From Prostheceraeus crozeri (taxonomy: Eukaryota; Platyhelminthes; Polycladida; Euryleptidae), in NCBI GenBank assembly GCA_907163375.1, contig CAJQUW010006343.1, positions 310,001 to 374,000 of the forward strand: a stretch of DNA of 64,000 nucleotides, read 5' to 3'. This document shows positions 13,074 to 24,940 of the stretch, piece by piece. A program made the translations under genes and the position numbers. Every line of letters begins with the position of its first letter. Position 1 is the stretch's first letter. The notes beneath the pieces are model-generated. The model saw nothing but the letters and a program-made list of their open reading frames with translations. It made no database searches and was not told the origin of the DNA.

Positions 13074-13415
13074 CACTGCCTCCGAATGTTTTGGTTTTAG
13101 CAGCAGTGGGTTTTCTGCTGTTAATCCTTGGAGCATTTCGTAGCAGGATGACTTCGATCAACAGTTATAATGTATAAATATGTAGGGCTATTCTTGTCAC
13201 TGCCTCCGAATGTTTTGGCTTTAGCAGCATTAAGTTTTTCTGCTGTTAATCCTTGGAGCATTTCGTAGCAGGATGACTTCGATCAACAGTTATAATGTAT
13301 AAATATGTAGGGCTATTCTTGTCACTGCCTCCGAATGTTTTGGCTTTAGCAGCATTGAGTTTTTCTGCTGTTAATCCTTGGAGCATTTCGCAGCAGGATG
13401 ACTTCGATCAACAAT
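13074..13415 (+). repeat. 125-bp tandem repeat, about 2.7 units
   Basis: Units starting CACTGCCTCCGAATG lie at 13074, 13198 and 13323, giving periods of 124 and 125 bp. The second and third units are nearly identical over their shared length; the first differs at a handful of positions. The third unit stops at about 13415. This is a recent local duplication. Its stable words (GCTGTTAATCCTTGGAGCA) were not found elsewhere in the window. Confidence 0.9.
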
Positions 13416-13447
13416 ATATTCAATTAATATCAACGGTAAATTTCATC

Positions 13448-13699
13448 AATGTTTGCTACGGCGTAGGTTAACTGTAGTTTTATCAATAGAATGTGAGCGG
13501 TCTGCGAACCCACTTTATGCGTCAAGATCAAACCCACAAGTTTTATGATGTGTAAAGTATACATGTTATAATTATAATGCAATATATTTACACATCGTTA
13601 GACTTAGTTTCATCTTGACTCATTAAGTGGATTCGCAGGATGCTCACATTTTATTGATAAAACTACAGTTCATCTACGATATATGCTGTGGCAAAATAT
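13448..13699. mobile_element. Foldback MITE, ~250 bp
   Basis: Almost the whole unit is an imperfect inverted repeat. The left arm at about 13448-13560 (containing AACTGTAGTTTTATCAATA and GAATGTGAGC) pairs with the right arm at about 13572-13699. The tips read CAATGTTTGCTACGGC on the left and, complemented, CAATATTTTGCCACAGC on the right. The right arm carries about 7 extra bases near its tip. Transcribed, it would form a hairpin of roughly 100 bp. No coding capacity. Confidence 0.75.
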
Positions 13700-14063
13700 T
13701 GGGGCATATCTAGAAAACATTCTAAAAATGTTTCAAGATAACATTTTCATAATATTCTCATGTATTGTCATTTGAACATATAACATTTTTTGGAATGTTT
13801 TTATAGCAAATTCACGACATTTTCTGAACAGTTTTAGAATGTTTTTTGTTGGGAATTCACGTAAGAGTTGTGTAAGATAATATCAGAGAGAAATTTGAGA
13901 CATTTTATTAGAATTTTACCAAATAATTTGCTATTTGCTAAAAATTGGCAAATCATCAGCTATGTTAGATAAATATTTGATAAAATTTTAGTAGAAGTTT
14001 AGTAAAATGTTGTCAAGTATTTGCCAAATATTTAACAAAAGCATCTGGTGTGTTCGTCCCGGG

Positions 14064-14602
14064 TATTCCCCTACTTTCGTGTGTATAGTAAGTAACAGGG
14101 TGATGCGCATGTGATTATATGTGGGTTACTTACATTCCCATAGCGTGAGACCACTAGTACACTTGATCACATACTTAGATGTACTTTACACGATGCTTCA
14201 GAGATAGAGAGGACCGGAATGCTAGGGCTATGCTGTTCCATTTGGGTTGGCAAATGTTGCTTCATGCCTTTAACACATGTAATAATTGCAAAGAATATAT
14301 AGAAGCATGATAGTAAGCTCCATCTAATCCACATTTTTTAGAAGAGTGCATGCACAATATCTGCAAATTATGAAAGAGATAAGATCACAAATTCGTTTAA
14401 CTATATTAAATTACACTCGTGAAATGTATGCCTCATTATCATCATGAAACAAAATTAGACCTATGGTGTTCTACATACAGTGTAGTTACATTATTTGAGT
14501 GTCTTACTGCCAAAATATATCAGTACTGCTCCTCGTTTACTAATACACGCAATGTCAGTGGGTCAAATACATCTACAGGGTAGGATTTCCCCCAGTTCAA
14601 CG
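14064..14602. other. no recognisable feature
   Basis: AT-rich interval between two transposon relics. Nothing recognised. Confidence 0.45.
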
Positions 14603-16869
14603 CAGGGCTGTGGAGTCGATGCGTCATCTCATCGGCTCCGGCTCCACGACACTGATGTGAAAGGCTCCGGCTTCAAATTCAGGTTCCATCTATGCTGGTT
14701 ATCCTGGATCCGTTGAACGGGTTTTTTGGATAACGGTGTGGCCTTTAGAGGCTTACTACAATCATCAAATTAGTTTTCATTAACAAGCAACGACTTAAGT
14801 TAATAATAAAAATGATAATAGCCTAATATGATGATAAATAACATACTTGTCATATATTTTTGCATGAATTGACTATCTCTGAAAGATAAAATAAAGTTAT
14901 AGCCTGGATTGGTTAAATTAGATAAAGATCTCCCGCACTGGCTAAATATAAATTGGCCTAGCCTGCAACCAGTCTACTACGAGGCTACATTAAATAAGAC
15001 CACATGAGTGATGATGATATACCTAATTAGCCGTCACAGGGGCCGAATAGTAGTATAAGCTTGAACATGAAACTGGATAGCGTATGCCTCTAAATAGCTT
15101 ATAGGGCCTGTATCTACTCGAACATGGAACGGGTATAGGCTATATAGCCAAATATACCGCATCAATAAAGATATCAATTGCTTTATTGAATACTAAAGTG
15201 TATGTAGGCTAGCTTAGGTTGTTATTGCTATTTGTTATTGCCTTTATCCAATAGGCTGTTGGTCCATGAATAATCTGATCGGTGGATAGCCCACGACTCA
15301 TCATCTGTAGAAATTATAATTTAGATAGTCTCATGCAGTGTTGGCTAGAAATGTACAATTGAAAATTATACTTAAAAAAATTAAAAAAATTTAATTTAGG
15401 ACGAGTTTTGTAATTCTATGCAGCATACTTAATAAGTTAAGGCCTAACTTACATCATATTAATTTCGTATTTTTCATTATGGCGTAAAGTTGCACTAAAT
15501 AATTCATGTATATTATTATATTCAATTTATGTATAACACATTACCACTATTCCTCTGATGATGGTTAGGCTGATGAAACTGAACTCGGAGTATCACACAG
15601 TATGTTGCAGGGTGCTATGCATAGTAAAAATTTGACTGCGAGCACCGAGCAGAAATCCCATCTACTTTGCTAGCTTTCGAATGCGCGTGCGGTTTAATGT
15701 CATAGACAATAGAAAAGGGAGGTCAAAAGGCGCCTTTATTGAGAGCGTCTCAGTCTTTTTTTATTGTTTACATATAAGTCAACATGATATCAGCATGAAG
15801 TGTTGACAGACGGAAAAACAATAATGAAAATTCTTGATATCCACAGGTCTATGACATTTGGGGAAATATTATTACACAATATGGCTCTTGTGCAGACCAC
15901 CCCCCCCATTTTTTCTCTGGTCAAAAGATGCAGCACCATTGGATGTCCGTTTCAGCATCACCGGTTTGAGTGAAGCATTCCGTGCTGTTGTACAAATCTA
16001 CGTGGGTAATTGCGATGTCATAGTCGCAAACTTCGTCAGCAAGTCAACATTGAAATTTGCCTTCGGGTTTTTTCGCATTGAAATATAGTCAAAGGAAATT
16101 CATTGTGAATGAGATACCTTTAGAATAATAAGGCGCTACTAGAAGTGGCTGGGTCGCTTATTGCTATAGCCATGCGAGGACTTGTAGTCAGGTCATTCGT
16201 GTGAAGAGTTATCCCTCCAATCAAAATTGATCAAATTGAATAATCGATTGTTTTGAAAAATGTAGGTGGGGGAATGCACAAGAGCCTACAATACAATCTA
16301 AGGAAATTGGCATTGTCACAGATGCTAGTAGCTTCTGCCAGTAGCCATACCGATAGATATGGTAACCTACATAGTAACCGTATTAGATTTAAGACATTGT
16401 GCAAGAAATGTAGCTATATTATCTTTGCTGACTGAACTGGAAATGTGTACATAAATGACTGGCGACTTGTCTCTAGGAATCTACAATCATCTATTTAGCA
16501 TGCATATAACAAGTCTTCAAATTAATGGATTTTGGAGAACATGTTGTCACTAAAAGCTATGGAAATTAGTCTTACGAAACATATGTAATAAAAAAATATT
16601 ACACATGTGTGTAAATATAATACATATAATACAAAAGAAGGCGGCAACTGCAAAGAAAGATATCGTGGAGGACAGATCATTGGTATATTTAAAAGACATA
16701 TCTTTAGATTTCAAATGATTTAATTTTTCTATGATGCCAATTAATATCTTTCAAAATTCTAGATTTATATCAAAGCTCAAACTATCGGAGCCGGAGCCTT
16801 TGTGATAAATTGGCTCCGGCTCCGACCAAAACCATCGGCTCCTTAAGGCTCCGGCTCGGCTCCGGAGTG
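14603..16869. mobile_element. hAT element relic with exact 8-bp target duplication
   Basis: The left end CAGGGCTGTGGAGTCG is a classic hAT terminus. GGCTCCGG modules follow within 80 bp and recur in inverted orientation at 16780-16865, where the right end reads ...CTCCGGAGTG. GTTCAACG flanks both sides exactly (14595-14602 and 16870-16877). The right terminus is shortened relative to the left. The 2.2-kb interior has no recognisable hAT transposase; the only sizeable frame (15858-16088, +) has no diagnostic motif. It is either non-autonomous or too decayed to read. Confidence 0.8.
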
Positions 16870-16877
16870 GTTCAACG

Positions 16878-18125
16878 ATCCATTTAATCTCAAGGCTTAA
16901 AATCCAAGCGTATTTCGAAGAAGGGTCGAAAAATTGTCTCACTGTCATTGCGCCTCATTGCCTGCACGCAGCTTTGGATACGTGACCTTTAAAAGGAGCA
17001 TTTTTATACTTCAAAAGTGCATTTTGTCCATCACATCCAATACCTTTTCAAAATCAAAATAAGTACCCTTTAGTTATGAAGTAACAAAAAATAAACTGTG
17101 GCCTTAATTGGTTAATATGCTATTTGCGTTTCTCAAAGAGACTCGGCGATTCATTGCATAAATGAGATTTTATATGTTCCACGGTATAGTCTGGCTAAGT
17201 ACAACAATTACTGTTCAATCAAACCATACTTTTCTCCGTTTTTTTCAATCAAATAAAGATATCAAAATTATTCATTTAAGTTAATGACTATTTTTTATCA
17301 AGTAATATTTTTCCAAGCTGTGTCTACCGTGAAATTGGTGTTAATACAACATTGTGAAATTGGCATTCTTTATGCCATCATTGTTCTATCATCGACAAAC
17401 AAATAGGAGGATATTATATTGACGATATCGGTCTGTCTAAATAAGCTTGTCTGCAAATTTTGAAAAGAGGCAGTTATCTCCTCAGTTTTTATTGTTATTA
17501 TAAACAAACGAAAGGAGACATGCAGCATTATAGCAGCGACAATTTTGGTATAAATGGCAGTCACCTCATTACTAGAGCTAGCAATTATTTCTTAGCATAA
17601 AATATACAATCAATTTGAAGCTAAGTCAACCATTTTACAAAATTGGTAACATTTTTTAAGTCAATGATCCAAGTGCACTGTCAATATTTTGGTTCAGTCT
17701 ACGGCAGTAATAGATGAATTGTTGTCGGAAACAGATCGTTCGTCATCCCATGAAAAATCTCAAAGTCAACTGACTGTATGAGAAACATTTCTTACTATGA
17801 GCAATGTCATCAAAAGAATAACTTAAATTGAGGAGTCCAATGTTGTGTGACTTTAGATAGTTGATGACTTTAGGACAGCCATTAACAGGAAATTTTGACA
17901 TAATTTGATGAATTGGCTTAGAGAAGTTGACCTTAGAAAAAATTGCTCTCAAAAATTCATTGTTACTGAGTAAATAGGTTTGTCAGCTGATAATTGACTT
18001 GTCATCTTTCTATGAAAGTTGTTTATACGTTATTTACCTTTTGTGGGATATCTATTATAAGTTACAATAAAATGCAACAACAGGCGGTTATGAACATTGA
18101 AAAAGCTGCTCCTCACAAGCTGTGG
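16878..18125. other. no gene recognised
   Basis: AT-rich sequence. The part next to 18126 should hold the 3' untranslated part and right end of the mariner-type element described next, but its terminal repeat could not be found here. Confidence 0.4.
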
Positions 18126-19170
18126 TTACAACAGCGACTCAAACTGAGCACCTTCCTGCTGAATGCAAAGAGAGCATCGTCGAACAAATGAGTCATAGGC
18201 CTTCATGCAGGCGTTAGATGTGAAAGAAGTAATTTCCTCTCGAATGCAGGCTGTCAGTTCTCTCGTATTTCTTGGCAGTCGCGCATACACTCGGTCTCTT
18301 AACGCTCCCCACAGGAAGAAGTCGCAAACAGTAAGGTCTGGAGAACGGGGTGGCCACTCAACTGGTCCTCTTCGACCAATCCACCGACCCGTCAGATTTT
18401 CGTCGAGGATTCTTCGACTTGCGTTGCTGTAGTGGGGAGGGGCTCCATCCTGTTGATAGAATCTGCTCTGGTTTTCGTTTCGTCGCAAGAAGGGAATAAC
18501 ATGCTGTTTCAGAACATTGCAGTACCGATCGCTGTTCATCGTTAGTTCACTGATGTCGTAACTCAGCACTCCAGTATGGTCTATCATGGCCCATACAGTG
18601 ACAGATCTCCGGTCATGAAGCTTTTCGACGAAAGCTTTAGGGTTCTCATTGCTCCAGTAGTGCAGATTGTGCTTATTTACAGTTCCATTCACATGAAAGA
18701 CAGCTTCGTCGGAAAAAACTATTCGGAGATGGAATTGAGGATGCTGAAGTGAGGAATTGAGGATCCATTGACAGAATTCGAGACGTCGGTCGTGATCGTC
18801 ATCTGAGAGTTCCTGGACGAAGGTTGGCTTATAGGGATGATACTTTTTCTTATGAAGACAGCGAACGACGCTACTTTGCGAGACTCCAAGCGTGTTGCTT
18901 ATGCGACGCGTAGAAACGTTCGGGTCATCTTCAATTATCGGCTTGATGGAGGTAAAGATATCGTCACCTGTAGCCGTCACTGGACGACCACTTCCATTTT
19001 CACGCTTATTCATATCCCCATACGTAAGGAATTTCTTCATCCAACGATGGACTGTCGGTGGAGGTGGGGCTTCCTCATGAAATTCATCCATGTACATATT
19101 TTCTCCTTGCTTCGGACACATTGTTGAATGTAACCGCCCATGCAAGGAGCCTTGCCTTCCTTTCTATCAT
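18126..19170 (-). pseudogene. Transposase, Tc1/mariner superfamily, DD41D type
   Basis: The main frame (18126-19145) is 339 codons long and nearly complete. Using its own numbering, the helix-turn-helix region covers about residues 28-110 (GSGRPVTATG linker at 51-60, then VSTRRISNTLGVSQSSVV). The DDE/D catalytic core has D146 (IVFSDEAVF), D233 (FYQQDGAPPHY) and D275 (PPRSPDLTVCDFFLWG). There are 41 residues between the last two, which is the DD41D spacing of rosa/visitor-type elements. The true N-terminus appears to be MIERKARLLAWAVTFNNVSE, starting at 19170 in another frame that stops at 19084, so a frameshift near 19085-19100 separates the start from the body. The catalytic body is uninterrupted, so the insertion is fairly young. 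Such genes act in the nucleus by cut-and-paste at TA sites; this copy probably cannot make the full protein. Confidence 0.88.
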
Positions 19171-19411
19171 AGTTTGGCATGAATGAAGCACTAAATGAAT
19201 ACTTGTACATACACTTGTATAAACTATGTACAGAAGCCATTCGTTCGATGATATGAATTCGAATTTTTTGAACTTAGAGCATTGATTTGGTGCTTGGATA
19301 TGGAAAATAAAACCATAGAAATTCAATCAGTCAACTTGAGAAAGAAATCAGAATGACAATTCAGATAGATTTTTCACAAACTTCAAATAACGCTTTTTTT
19401 GACTCACCCTG
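18126..19411 (-). mobile_element. DD41D mariner-superfamily transposon (one end identified)
   Basis: The transposase gene runs on the minus strand. Its upstream end is marked by GACTCACCCTG ending at 19411, followed by TA; read on the minus strand this is a CAGGGTGAGTC terminus after TA, as in Tc1/mariner elements. A T-rich tract (seen as A-rich on the minus strand) abuts the terminus. The matching copy of this terminus on the downstream side was not found, so the element is either truncated near 18000 or its far end has diverged beyond recognition. Confidence 0.8.
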
Positions 19412-19486
19412 TATATCTCCAATTAGTCGGCCTTAATTGCATAACTGAGGCCTTCTAATTTGCTGTGTGATACCATTGAGGTTGGA

Positions 19487-19690
19487 GCATTTCACCGTCC
19501 ATCTTCGCATTCCCAGTGAAAATGGCATTGAGGGGATTCCTATGGTTCACAATTTGGACTCGTAGATATCTAAAGCTTGACATACTTTAATGTTCTGAGC
19601 TGCATGGGGTATGCAGAAAATTATCATAGATTTGAGTCTTTTACAGATTAAAATCTTCGCAGATTTTAGGTTCAGTAACAATGCATATAT
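19487..19690 (+). repeat. Dispersed repeat shared with 29564-29792, copy 1
   Basis: Ordered similarity to 29564-29792 includes GATTCC(T/C)ATGGT, AATTTGGACTC, TAGA(T/C)ATCTAAAG, CAGA(G)TTAAA and TTTTAGGTTCAGTAAC. No inverted ends or coding capacity seen. Family unknown. Confidence 0.55.
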
Positions 19691-20277
19691 TACTTTTCAA
19701 ATGATCAGCCTAAATCGTCTAGCGCCACGCGCCGACGATTAAGGCTGTCATTTGAAAGGTTATATATCTTTATTCATATATGTCAATAAATGTTACCAAA
19801 TCATGAAAAGAATCAAATTTGTGAAATATGCGATGTTTGTAGATACTTTCTTTCGATGGTGTATTGTGAGCAGCTTTATAAATATAATTTTATACTTGAG
19901 TGGAAATGAAAATAACCGGCACTCAACCATTGTCAAACATTGGAAGCCGCCATTTAAGGACCATTTGAATGACAAAGCATGTCCACGTCACAATGTGATA
20001 AAGTGTCGGATGTCTCTGGTAGTACCTAAAGGATGACGACTAAGATAATCGCGACAAATAGCATTTTCATCTGTTGTGCAAGTGTCAAGGTTAGAAACTG
20101 GTACCTTTTCTCAGTACTTTGAAAAGATTTAAGATTGTCTAAAACATAGCGTATTAAAGCAAGGGCCTATAACTGCTGCTAGCTTCACTAATTTAATCCC
20201 TCATAAGATCTAGAAACATTGAACTGAAACATCGATGGCTCAGTATGTAACTTAATCAGCCATCTTGGTGATATTCA
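19691..20277. other. no recognisable feature
   Basis: AT-rich. The longest frame (19752-20036, +) has no family motif. Confidence 0.45.
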
Positions 20278-20760
20278 ATGACTTGAAAGAGTTCAGAGAC
20301 AAGTTGAGAGTTTGAGAAAGTTGACATATGAACAACGTCTTCAAAAACTGAATTTGAGAAGCCTCAGTGATCGTCGGATAAGAGCAGATCTTTTGTTGCT
20401 TTATAAAATTCATAATGACCTTTTCAAACTGACATGGGTTTATCCGCTTCAGCCTCTTTATCTGAAGGATACAGGCAAGTCAAACGTAACAACAAGGGAA
20501 CCCGCTTTTCGGTATCGGCAGCAGTTAGAAATTGCAAACCGAGATCCTAATTGTACTTCTTTACAAGCAGAACAATCAAGATTTGGAACCAGCTGCCGTC
20601 CTCAATAATTGAGAGTCCATCTGTGGCTGTTTTCAAGAAAAAAACTTGATGATTTTTTATAATGCACAAATTGACTTTACACTACTTTATGTTCCATCAA
20701 TAAAGCGATTCTTCGCTATTGTCGAACATTGTTCGATTTCGATTGAATAAATGAATAAAT
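20278..20760 (+). mobile_element. LINE 3' end (C-terminal domain plus tail)
   Basis: The translated order is the familiar end of CR1/Jockey-type LINE ORF2: LERVQRQ, then LTYEQRLQKLNLRSLSDRR, then RADLLLLYKI, and after a frame change WNQLPSSIIESPSVAVFKKK followed by stops. The 3' end is AT-rich with an AATAAATGAATAAAT tail finishing at 20760. The reverse transcriptase and endonuclease are missing, so it is 5'-truncated as LINE copies usually are. At least one frameshift lies near 20570. It belongs to a different family from the 22.7-kb LINE, judging by its tail. Confidence 0.75.
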
Positions 20761-21095
20761 CAACAAGCAGTAGGTTCCTTTTCTAATCCTACTAAGTTAA
20801 GAGTAAAGATTCATGTTTCTATGCATGCAAAAGTTTATTCTAAAAGTATTCATATAGATTGTAGAGTGGCAGCTCACCTGTGCATAGAATCTGTAGATAA
20901 CCTCAGACTTGAACAAGCTAAGCACAGAGGTTTCTTGGCAGCCGGAGACACTGCGTTTCGCCCTACAAGGGCCTTCGTACAGCTCTTCATCATTCTATAT
21001 ATTTTAAGCTAGTTTGGGCCATTCAGAGTCGTAGTGACTTTTGGCCATTACGGATCAAGTTGTGTTTTTTTATGACCTGGACATGGACATGCACA

Positions 21096-21268
21096 TGGAC
21101 CTGCACCAGACCAATGATGAAACACCAACTTTCTCCTGGAAGATCCTGCAGATCGTAAAAGCAAAGAAGTTGAAAAAGGCTACTGAAGCTCTCTACTTAC
21201 GAGATTGTGACCCACAAAAATTGATAAACGGATGCAAAGGATGGAATGTACCCATTTTCTTGACTTAA
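21096..21268 (+). pseudogene. Possible Penelope-like GIY-YIG C-terminal remnant
   Basis: The translated piece FSWKILQIVKAKKLKKATEA followed by LYLRDCDPQ and GWNVPIF has the spacing of the last helix region of GIY-YIG domains in Penelope-like elements (aromatic-W-x-I-L, basic cluster, E-A-L-Y-I, P-x-L-N). The GIY and YIG motifs themselves are not present upstream. This is a resemblance only; it could also be chance. Confidence 0.25.
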
Positions 21269-22391
21269 TCTCCCTCTGCTAGACTTTTCTATATCTATTT
21301 ACTTTTATTGGACATTTTTGTAGAATTTTTTTAGAGTTTTCTGAATCATTTCTGTAGGATTTCTTGATAGGATAATTTTGAATTCTGTATATAATTGTGA
21401 ATGCATGATATATCTTTTAGCAGTAAATAATTCCCTTGATAAAGCCTACGACGAAAATTTGGGAGAACTACCTAATTGTTTTATTTGCGGAAGAAGGGCT
21501 AATAGGCCAACAATTAATTGATTTTAATTTCAAAAATCGTACTGACGAGCTCTTGTAAGGAGAAGCGCAGAGTCTACGGCTGCCAGGAAATTTGTGTGCT
21601 TGAATTGTTCAGTCTGATGACATCTTTCTATAACACTAAAAGTATTGCATTTTTAAGAAAATTTAAATTTAAGAGATCAAATATGATGTGAAATTCTCAA
21701 AGAAGAATGATGTAACAAGAAAAATTAGCAAAACATCATTTCAATCCGTCCATATCTGTCCAGCTCCAGAGAAATAACTTAATCGACTCCTAATACGCGC
21801 AATGTGCCGTAAATTTTCTAATATTATCCTATTCACTGATGTGTGTAATTCATTTGTTTGATGCTGATTATAGCCTCGAGTCTACATAAAAGCAAACGGA
21901 AACATCCGCTCAACAAAGACAGAAACTCTCTGCAAAGGGAAACGTGTTCATAAAATAAATCAAAAACAGCAATAGATTAGTTGTGTATTCTCGATATTTA
22001 CATCCAAATCTTCACCGATCGTTGGATGAAAGTAATATGGCAGGAAAAATAATACATGATTCTGAGGAGAAAACTGTCCCATATCTGAAAAGTGTCAACT
22101 GCATAGGAGCTTGATAATAAGCCAGTTTGTGAAATGTATCCCCTTTTCTTCATGCAATTTACTTGCGTTAGTATGAAACCTATTTTGCAACGGTGTTATC
22201 TCAAAGAGGGCAGTTATATGTTCTAATGCATTCAATGTTTTTTCCTTTCAAACTCCGTTAATCTGCGGTATGATAATACGTTATATTGTCGCACAGTAGC
22301 GTGTACTCACTTGTCGCACAGTAACGGTGCAAGAAGTCACAGCCCAGCGTATTCTAATGCACTTGAACCCACAGTTCAAACTGACAAGTAT
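21269..22391. other. no recognisable feature
   Basis: AT-rich with no motif-bearing frame. A short direct repeat, TTGTCGCACAGTA, occurs twice near 22290-22325. Confidence 0.45.
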
Positions 22392-22708
22392 GACTAGTGC
22401 ACAGAATTAGATTGTTCAATCGTGTCACTTTGCTAGAAGTGCAAACTGATTCAAACAGATGGCACATGCAGGAACTTACTAAGTGGCAAAAACAAATTTT
22501 AAATACCTTACAGAGATAGGAAAATTAGTCGTGGGCCTCGGATTGCTGTGAATTCCTTCAAAATACTCCGATCGCCACGATTCCTTCAGATTCGAAGAAT
22601 TCAGATCATTGCGCAAACGTTCTATCGATGATGTTGGGCCATCCGATCATTACTGAAAAAAGTTAGCAGGCGCACGAAAAAACGTTCACAAACTTCTCTG
22701 TAGAACTT

Positions 22709-24534
22709 CTCTCAAGAACCTGATCAACCAACGCTGGATGGCCTATCGTAGACGTGATTTTCCATTATACAATGCTTTAAAAGAAAAAGTCAAGACCGTA
22801 ATAACAAAGGCTAAATTCAAATGGGGTGCTAAGTCGAAGCAATCAGTTGAAGACATGTGGAATGTTACAAATTCAGTTTCAGGGAAAAATATGATGATGG
22901 CCTAAGCAGTTTACTCGATAGCTACGGTTCAATCAGCGCATCAGTTGAGGCTATCAATTTTGTTTTTGCATCGTCATTTGAGACTAACCATGGAAACTTC
23001 CGTCCATCTCATGAAGAACATTGCCAACCAATGTGTATTTCTGCTGAAAGAGTGGAAGACGAACTCAGGAAGCTAAACCCCAACAAGGCGTTTGGCTCTG
23101 ATCTAGTTCCTACAAAGCTCTACAAATCCACAGCAACTGTACTTGCCTCCCCCTGTCCCACTTATTCAATGCTTGTCTCCAAATGAACTATTTTCCTCAA
23201 TAATGGAAGTATGCCCATGTAGTCCCAGTTCCTAAAAAGAGCAAACCATCAATAAATGATCTGAGGCCCATCTCCCTCATCCCAATACCGGGAAAGATTT
23301 TTGAGAAGATTATTGCAGTGCGATATAGTGCGCAATTTCGGCACGCAGCTGGTTTTTATCAACATGGTGCTTTTCCCGGCGCTTCAACTACAACGGCCCT
23401 CATTTCTTTGCATGACCATGTGACTCGCATGTTGGATTCTGACGATGTATCAGGTGTTCAGATATTGTCTTACGATTTGGATAAAGCCTTCGATAAACTT
23501 GACCATGGTGTTATTTTGAGTCGTCTTACTGAGAGTGATTTTCCACCAAATCTTATCACGCTGATGGCGTCTTACCTAACCGATCGTCAGCAGAGTGTCT
23601 GCATAAATGGAATTGTAAGCAGTCCCATTAATGCGAGTCAGGTGTTTTTCAAGGTTCTGTACTTGCATCACTACTCTTTAACGCAGCAACGGGCAATTTT
23701 TGTACTTTGACCTCTTCTGTGCACTTTGTAAAATACGTTGACGACCTTACTATTATTGTCCCTGTTTATCACACTACAGACAATCTATATGTGCAAATTG
23801 AACACGAGAATTTTCTATCATGGGCTAAGAGAATGCATCTCACAGTGAACCAGAAAAAGACAAAGTGTCTTATAATAAAGAAATCGCGCTCTTTTTTTTC
23901 TGTAAACGTATCGGGTGTCGAAGTTGTTCATACTCTCAAGATCTTGGGTGTTACTTGGTCACACGATTTGAAATGGGACAAACATTTTGAACTCGTAACC
24001 GCTACCTTCGCCCGTCGACTACATTGTCTTCGTATTTTGAAACATTTCTTGTCAAAAAGTGACCTCTTCTGTGTATACAATTGCCTCTTGAGATCTGTCT
24101 TAGAATACTGCTCACCCTTGTTTGTTAACATGCTTGCCTATTTGAAGAATCGCTTAAATAAGCTACAGGGTAGAGCACATCGGATCATTTGTGGTGTTGA
24201 TGCAAGCTGCTCATGTATGGAGTCCTTGGACGAAAGGAGACTACAGCAATCTTTGAGACTTTTTGAAAAGTGCTCAACCCCAACACATTGCCTCCACAAC
24301 ATTTTCTCGGGGAAAAGTCTACGCAGTGGACGCCTACTTTTTCCGATTTCAAAAAGCGCATGCAGATCCGCATCATTTATGTTACATATGACATATCACA
24401 GTCTTGGCTTGATCGATGTATCGTAAAATATTTAACTTTTCAAAGTTCAAGTGATTGTACACACACTAACTTGTATATGCATGATTTTCATTGAAAAATA
24501 TATAATTTTCTTTCTTTCTTTCTTTCTTTCTTTC
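22709..24534 (+). mobile_element. 5'-truncated LINE (CR1/L2-like) with (TTTC)7 tail
   Basis: It is bounded by AACTT on both sides (22704-22708 and 24535-24539) and ends in seven TTTC units (24507-24534). From 5' to 3' the frames give: pre-RT region (RWMAYRRRDFPLYNALKEK); RT start (LNPNKAFGSDLVPTKLY; DLRPISLIPIPGKIFEKII); RT palm (SYDLDKAFDKLDHGVIL); the catalytic YVDD (VKYVDDLTIIV, near 23730); then a C-terminal domain with RAHRIICG. The endonuclease and ORF1 are absent, consistent with 5' truncation on insertion. The coding sequence is interrupted by stops or frame changes near 22900, 23190-23310 and 23640-23710, so it is inactive. It inserted into the hAT MITE, so it is younger than that element. 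Confidence 0.92.
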
Positions 24535-24741
24535 AACTTGACATCGTCTGTGTCTCTTTGCTGTGAAAGCCGGTTGATAGCAGTCACCGAAACTTAACAC
24601 AATTTGGCGTGTTTAATGTTGAACTGGCTGCTCATTGTTCGATTGCTATGGTATTATGTCAGCAGTTTGTGCCATTTCATTAACGTTACATGTTCCAACG
24701 TTTCCTTTCTAGTCAAACGGAAGAAGAGACGAATTGTCTAA

Positions 24742-24940
24742 GGCCTCAGCTACACTGAAGGCAAAGCAAACACAAGCGTCCCGAGCGTCTAGAGCAAGCG
24801 CATGTCCGCAAGCTATTTATCGCTCTCGTTTGCTTTGCTCGCAGTGTGGCAGTCTACAACTGCGGTAATGATGACTTTATATTTGCTGCAAAAAGCTTTG
24901 CTCGGAAACGCTTGGAAAAGCTCGCAGTGTGGCTGAGGCT
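24742..24940. mobile_element. Harbinger-type MITE, GGCCTCAGC family, complete copy
   Basis: The 199-bp unit has inverted ends GGCCTCAGCTACACTG and, complemented, AGCCTCAGCCACACTG. TAA flanks both sides (24739-24741 and 24941-24943), a 3-bp TWA duplication as made by PIF/Harbinger transposases. The undisturbed MITE sequence in the other copies confirms it as an insertion. A partial copy lies at 48068-48202. Confidence 0.85.

Larger units (their letters stand above)
10628..14063. mobile_element. Long element with CCCGGGACGA inverted ends, TA-flanked
   Basis: CCCGGGACGAGCA at 10628 is inverted at the right as TGTTCGTCCCGGG ending at 14063, with TA on the outside of both ends (10626-10627 and 14064-14065). 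Subterminal sequence on both sides is rich in TTTGCTAATTTTG-like and AAATATTTAAC-like words. TA flanks suggest a Tc1/mariner-type insertion, but TA is a weak test. The 3.4-kb interior encodes no recognisable transposase and contains a three-unit tandem (13074-13415) and a foldback MITE (13448-13699), so it has been loaded with later insertions. Confidence 0.5.

Noticed and set aside
18205-19127. Plus-strand frames at 18205-18432 and 18837-19127
   Set aside because: Antisense shadows of the DD41D transposase.
24507-24534. Independent TTTC microsatellite
   Set aside because: It ends exactly at the LINE's target duplication, so it is the LINE's 3' tail.
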